This document shows positions 58,510 through 64,000 of a stretch of 64,000 nt of DNA, in pieces. Position numbers and translations under genes: made by a program. This DNA is from Epiperipatus broadwayi (taxonomy: Eukaryota > Onychophora > Udeonychophora > Euonychophora > Peripatidae): the NCBI GenBank assembly GCA_028023455.1, contig JAQFVV010006255.1:1614001-1678000 (forward strand), written 5' to 3'. Positions within the stretch are counted from its first letter, which is position 1, and every line of letters begins with the position of its first letter. Under the pieces are notes generated by a model, which saw only the letters and a program-made list of their open reading frames with translations, was not told the origin of the DNA and did no database searches.

Positions 58510-61002
58510 GTATTTTGGGTTACGTGCATAAATAAAAGATATTTGATAAATCATGTCATATGTTGCATTTTTCTTTGCATTTATATAACAAAATTCCTTT
58601 AACAAATAAATCATAAAATAACTTTATAAAATTACAAAATATTAAATGAAAAAAAAAGATTTGATCAATCTGTATTTTTATTTGTAAATTATTTTTTCTT
58701 TATGAATAAGATTAATGTACTGTTTAAGATTGGTTCTTTTTAAAAATTATTATTATTAATTTATTTTTTTAATTACTGTTTCATTTATGTACATTTGGAC
58801 TGATAGTTAATTACTAGCTCTTTTCAAGTATATTATTGTCTTAGTTGTAGCAGCATGGACCAATAAGAATCACTGAGTAGCTCATTAGTTTGCTGAAGTA
58901 AAGATTTATTAATTGAATGTACTTTAATGCAAAGATCTTAATATGCTTACTTTGTCTGCATGTTTTTTTATACACATGTATTATGTATTTTTTCTAAGCA
59001 AATTGTCTTCATCTTAGTCAGCTGTAGATGAAAAAAGGTTGAATTTTTATGTCTTCATTTTCAATTATTATTGATACTCAGCAAGGTGATAGTCTTTGGG
59101 TTTGTATTAATGCTTTTGATCCATAGTCTCTTTTTTTTTTCACATCATTTCAGAAATCTTTCTTATCCATCTATCATATGCATGCTCTCTTTATAGGTTT
59201 TTACATTTTTTTGTGATCCAGTTTAAGATTTCGATTGTTTATCAATATCTGTTATAGCAATATGTCCAGCACAGTTCAACTTTAGCTAGTAATTGTCTTA
59301 ATGGTGTTTAGTAATTTTTATTTATTATCTCATTTACCTATTTTGTCTTTTATTCCTCTTATTTAGTCCTGAACATAAGTCTGTAGGTATAGACTGTGTG
59401 GTTTAAAGTTTCCGTGTTGCTCTTTAATAAGTGATAAAATCTCAGATTTATAAACACTGATGAAAGACACATTTATTAAAGAAAGTGTTTCTTTTTACAT
59501 ATATAAAGGGTTTTTTTCTTAGATCAAAATAATTCTACTATAAACATTCCACTCAAGTTTAATTATATTATTTCAATTAATATTTTTTTCCAATGTATTT
59601 ATTACTTATTTTTAACTGTCAATCTTTATTTTTTCTTTTTTTTTTTTCAAAACTATTTTTCTTTATGCTTTTTTATATTTATCTTTAATGTTATCTTTTT
59701 GTCTGTGTCTAGCAGGTTCTTGTAGCATTTCCTACTGTTCTGAAGCATTATTTTCAAAATTAACTACAGCAAATTTTATTTATTCAAATAGCTTAAATAA
59801 TTTTCATTTAATTTCCACAATGTTTAATATACTCAATCCACAAATACTTATAGATGTGAATGTCATTTTGTAATTTATAAATCTGATGCAAAATGAGAAC
59901 TCATATACCTCTGTCTGTGCCTCGAAGTTTCTTTAATAATTAAAGTAGTCTGAAGTCCAGTTTATTTCTTTGGTTGCCTATGTCTAAAAAATTTTTGTAG
60001 ATGATTTGTAATAATCTTAGAAAACATCATTAAGTAAGTAATTGCTAGAAGACTTTTTTAAGTCTTTAATTTGTACTATTTTCTCTTTCTTTTGTTTTAA
60101 ATATTATTATGACTATTGCTGTCATCTGATATATTTTTATTATTTAGATATTTTGGGTATAATTTTACTAACAATTTCTTCACCTCTATTATTTTCTGGG
60201 GCTTTTAACACATATTGTATATGTTTTTTTTTTTTTATATAATTGTTTATAGAATTTTACTATATGCTTTATGATGTCATCACTATTATTAATGATAGTG
60301 TTATCTTTTCTCCTTATTGCTGAAATGGACTTTGAGAATTTTACTTCTTTCCTTGCTATTTCTAAATTGTATTTCCTTATGTCATTATGACAGTAATTTC
60401 ATTTTATATTTTGTAGAATTTCACATATTTCTTTTTTTCTGCTTGCATTGCTTTATCTTATTAGAGATCTTGTTAAATTACTGCTTTTGTGTTCTTATTA
60501 TTTGTATAGCTAATTTTAGTAAAGAATCTGTTATCTTCTTTTGATCTCATTTAAGTTTAACTCATTTTAAAAGTCTTTTAATATTTCAAAACTATTTTTA
60601 TGTTGTTGTTTTTTTAAAAGTTTATTCAAGTGTTTCAGAAGATTAGAGATGTCAACTGATATTCCTTTTTTAAATAGTTTTGTCTCTATACCTTTGCATA
60701 ATACTTCTTAAATAATAAGTAGTTACTTGAATCTATTTAACACATGATAATATTGAAATACATATTTTCTTTTAGTCAAAATATGCCTAATATTACTGCA
60801 CTCTTATTTATATGCTTTCCTATAGTTTTTCTTTAAATTTTTTTTTTATTTTTTATTAAATTCCACAATTCTTTCTCACTTTTTATTTCTGTTTCAGTTT
60901 TTAAATTTATTTACTACATTTTCATTTATCAAATATATTCCATTTCTTGCATTAAAACATTCTATATGTATTATATCAGCGTTCTCTTTTCATTGATATC
61001 AT
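58510..61002 (+). other. Stretch after the last recognised NGDN exon
   Basis: No final NGDN exon (a short Lys/Arg-rich end with stop) was found. The + strand of 59000-60960 is T-rich and may carry decayed minus-strand element sequence, but no motif is readable. Confidence 0.4.
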
Positions 61003-62609
61003 AATTAGACTTATTAATTCATAGATATTTATTAAACTGGGGTTTTACTTTAATTTTATGAAATATATGGATATTAATTTATTTAACATACAGTGATTAA
61101 TATTATTTTTTAACATGAAATTATTCAACTCCAAATACAAAATGTATTATGAGACCATGTATTATGAGTTATCTATATATACCAGCCAATGACTGGGTAG
61201 ATTTTTAATAGTAAATATATATATGTTAACGCTATACTTAGGATATTAATCCAGTATAAGTGTGGGGATTGAATATTACCTCTATATTTTAATATCTTGA
61301 AATATATACATGATCAGATATTACTTTGCTGTGTCTCAGCTTTAGTGTCTGGCAGATTGCTCAACTGGACTTATCATCGATTAATGATATATGTTATTGA
61401 TCAATGTGGTCATGAGCAGATTTATTTAAGTATATCACAACACATGCATAAATAATAATCTGACAGTTATGATAATTTAAATAATATCATTGTAATTTTG
61501 TCTGGGTGTTAAAATTTGTTAGATTTTCAATATATTGATTAAAGTTATTATACCTATATCTATTATTATCTCAGAAGACAGCCTTGTTATATAATTTAAT
61601 AAATTGCTAAAATTAATTGTTCCACACTGGTTTTTTCATTTCAATTAGTATCTGTGATATATATGTAAGCACTTTTGAATGCTTCATTCATTTAAACATC
61701 TATTTTCAGAATTTCTTAAAACTCTGTAACAGTAATTCAGTCAAGAATTAACTTCTTGGATTGTCATATTGTTCATTCTAATCATGCTTTTATTGATCAG
61801 AAATTTTGCTACTATTTGTAACAATATATAATTTCTCATTATAAATATATAAAATGAATTTGAATCTTGATATATGACTTGATTTTTTGATTATATATAT
61901 ATATATTGCAAGTTATGTATTTATAAACTTTGGCAACAACAACAACAAAAAAAGGTTTGTTATTGAATAAAGGAACTTTACTTAATAACAAACTTGATGA
62001 AATTAGAAAGAAAGGGGGGAAAATGAGTGAAAAGTGAGCATTGTAATATAAAAGCATAAACATGGAAAATCCAAATAAGTGAAATTATAAGTAAAAAATA
62101 GAACAATATTGTGAAAATGAATGATAGATTAATTTAAATTATCATAACTGTCAGATTATTATTTATGCATGTGTTATGATATACTTAAATAAATCTGCTC
62201 ATGACCACATTGATCAAAAACGTATATCATTAATCGATGATAAGTCCAGTTGAGCAATCTGCCAGACCCTAAAGCTGAGACACAGCAAAGTAATATCTTA
62301 TCATGTATATATTTCAAGATATTAAAATATAGAGGTAATATTCAATCCCCACACTTATACTGGACTAATATCCTAAGTATAGCGTTAACATATATATATA
62401 TTTACTATTAAAAATCTACCCAGTCATTGGCTGGTATATATAGATAACTCATAATACATGGTCTCATAATACATTTTGTATTTGGAGTTGAATAATTTCA
62501 TGTTAAAAAATAGTATTAATCACTGTACGTTAAATAAATTAATATCCATATATTTCATAAAATTAAAGTAAAACCACAGTTTAATATCTATGAATTAATA
62601 AGTCTAATT
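61003..62609. mobile_element. Large foldback element (~480-bp inverted arms)
   Basis: The left arm 61003-61482 and right arm 62132-62609 are highly similar inverted copies (for example CTCAACTGGACTTATCATCG against CGATGATAAGTCCAGTTGAG). They surround a 649-bp A+T-rich centre without coding capacity. Long arms with a non-coding centre suggest a non-autonomous DNA transposon of foldback type. A clear target duplication was not found, so the superfamily is open. Confidence 0.85.
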
Positions 62610-63050
62610 TATATTAGTACCATATTTTTATTTTATCTTTTTTTATTCCAATAACTTTTCTTAATTCATAATTTCTAATTTTTTTCAAGATAGTAGCAAG
62701 AGAAAACTTTAAATATAACTAATTAATCTTTAAAAAGATTATCTTTAATTGCTAAATTTTATAGAACTTTATCAGAAAAAAATTAAATGCAAAAAAATTG
62801 CCAAATAAATTGACCTATATTTCAAATAATGAAAAATATGGGGGGAGGGGGGCAAAATGTTCAATAAGACATTACATTATTGTTATTATTTAATATTTAC
62901 ATTTAATAAATTGAAAAGTGAAGGAAGCTAGTCAGTAAATCTTTATTTTTTTATGATTATAAAAATGTCGATATAAAAATAAGTTTGATATACAGAATAT
63001 TAATAATTTTTATTAGCCATTCATTAGACTAGAGATTATCCAACAATGAA

Positions 63051-63333
63051 TAATATTTCTGTAGCATAATTTTCACTACACCACTCTCATGCAAGGTAGG
63101 AACTGGTATCTGTATGCCTTTAGCACCTTGTATAGGGATGTAATCATAAACATATGACCAAAGATGTGAAAAAGATCTGTCATGGAACATATGAAAAAGG
63201 TCCATGATCTTTTTCAGATGTCTTTGGTCATATGTTGATAATTACTTCCCTCCACAAGGTGTTGAAAGTGGATAGAAACCAGTCCCTATCTTGCATGAAA
63301 GTGGTGTAGTGAAAATTATACTACAGCAATATT
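63051..63333. repeat. Foldback of the 9.84-kb repeat family
   Basis: The left arm (63051-63186) and right arm (63201-63333) are inverted copies: CATGCAAGGTAGGAACTGGT against ACCAGTCCCTATCTTGCATG, and CCAAAGATGTGAAAAAGATC against GATCTTTTTCAGATG.CTTTGG. Either arm matches the single copy at 9840-9980. Confidence 0.8.
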
Positions 63334-64000
63334 AATTATTTGATATACAGAATGTATTGTAAATATGTATCTAATACTATAGATATTAAAATTAGTAGTC
63401 ATTATATTTGTTTAAGTTTCAGTAATATATGAATGTTTTTAAAATATGCAAAAAGTATAATGAGATGATAAGAGATGTCGTTTTGATTTATTTCTGCATG
63501 ATTACTTATTGTAGAAAAATTATTAAACAAGGGCATATTGTATCTATATAGCAATATTAAAGTAATTTTACTTAATCTTTTCAATTTGTTACTTTTTCTT
63601 TTTTTGAGCAATAATATAGATTTTGATCTTATGATTTAATCCTTGTATAAATTTAATGAAAAAAAAAATTTCAGAATTAGTGTATACTTTTATGATAAAT
63701 ATTGTTTTGTTTCTTAATCCAATTTTATTATTTTTTACCAAAAATTTCAACAATATGGGTTATATGTGAATCATAAATCTAATTAATTAGATTTATGATT
63801 TATTTATTTTGAGCTATAATAAAAATATAATTGAGAATGCTGATAATATTATTTCTATAAACAATTGTGAAATTTAAACATTTAAATTACCAATATTTGT
63901 CATTTTAATTCAAATTTTGAACATTATAAACAATTTTTTATCTAAAATTTAAATTAGTTTAAAGTCTGGGGCTCATCAAGGAAAATTAGTGAAGTTGAAA

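Noticed and set aside
61974-62040. Lys/Gly-coding stretch after AG near 62005 as the last NGDN exon
   Set aside because: There is no pyrimidine tract before the AG, and the phase-0 reading gives KERGENE and a stop, which does not resemble the basic NGDN C-terminus.

Overview
The window is nuclear DNA of an animal, most likely an invertebrate. It is very A+T-rich (roughly three quarters by eye), has huge introns and is full of transposable-element relics. The species cannot be fixed from the sequence. The tetranucleotide and (AT)n microsatellites and the Penelope-like elements would suit a mollusc, but an arthropod or another invertebrate is possible.

There is one cellular protein gene, on the + strand: a neuroguidin (NGDN, Sas10/Utp3/C1D family) homologue. 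I could place nine consecutive internal coding exons between 18038 and 58509. Their reading phases join without conflict into 253 codons. The 5' part (about 50 codons by comparison with human NGDN) and the last few codons were not found. One intron is only 76 bp, while another is about 19 kb and holds a complete LTR retrotransposon.

Bases 3.3-11 kb, upstream of the first recognised exon, form a cluster of Penelope-like retroelements (PLEs). It contains: (i) a head-to-head pair of truncated PLE 3' ends (3.3-4.1 kb); (ii) an almost intact PLE with reverse transcriptase and GIY-YIG endonuclease, bounded by 157-bp direct repeats (4124-6828); (iii) a decayed PLE on the minus strand (6.9-9.3 kb); (iv) another mirrored, truncated PLE (10.2-10.97 kb). 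All four carry hammerhead-ribozyme-like motifs in their terminal repeats. The minus-strand one at 9231-9269 fits the textbook core. The others share an unusual core in which position 3 is mostly U and position 8 often A.

Elsewhere the introns and flank hold a tRNA-derived SINE family (12.98-13.49 kb as an inverted pair, 21.1 kb, 30.1-30.4 kb), inverted fragments of an RTE-type endonuclease (13.96-14.76 kb), a decayed non-LTR retrotransposon split by a palindromic insert (35.2-38.3 kb), a gag-only LTR element with very long LTRs (42017-49133, minus strand), another SINE-like unit (57.5 kb) and several foldback elements, the largest with about 480-bp arms (61003-62609). Large inverted repeats recur throughout the window. 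The remaining long gaps show only A+T-rich intronic or intergenic sequence.
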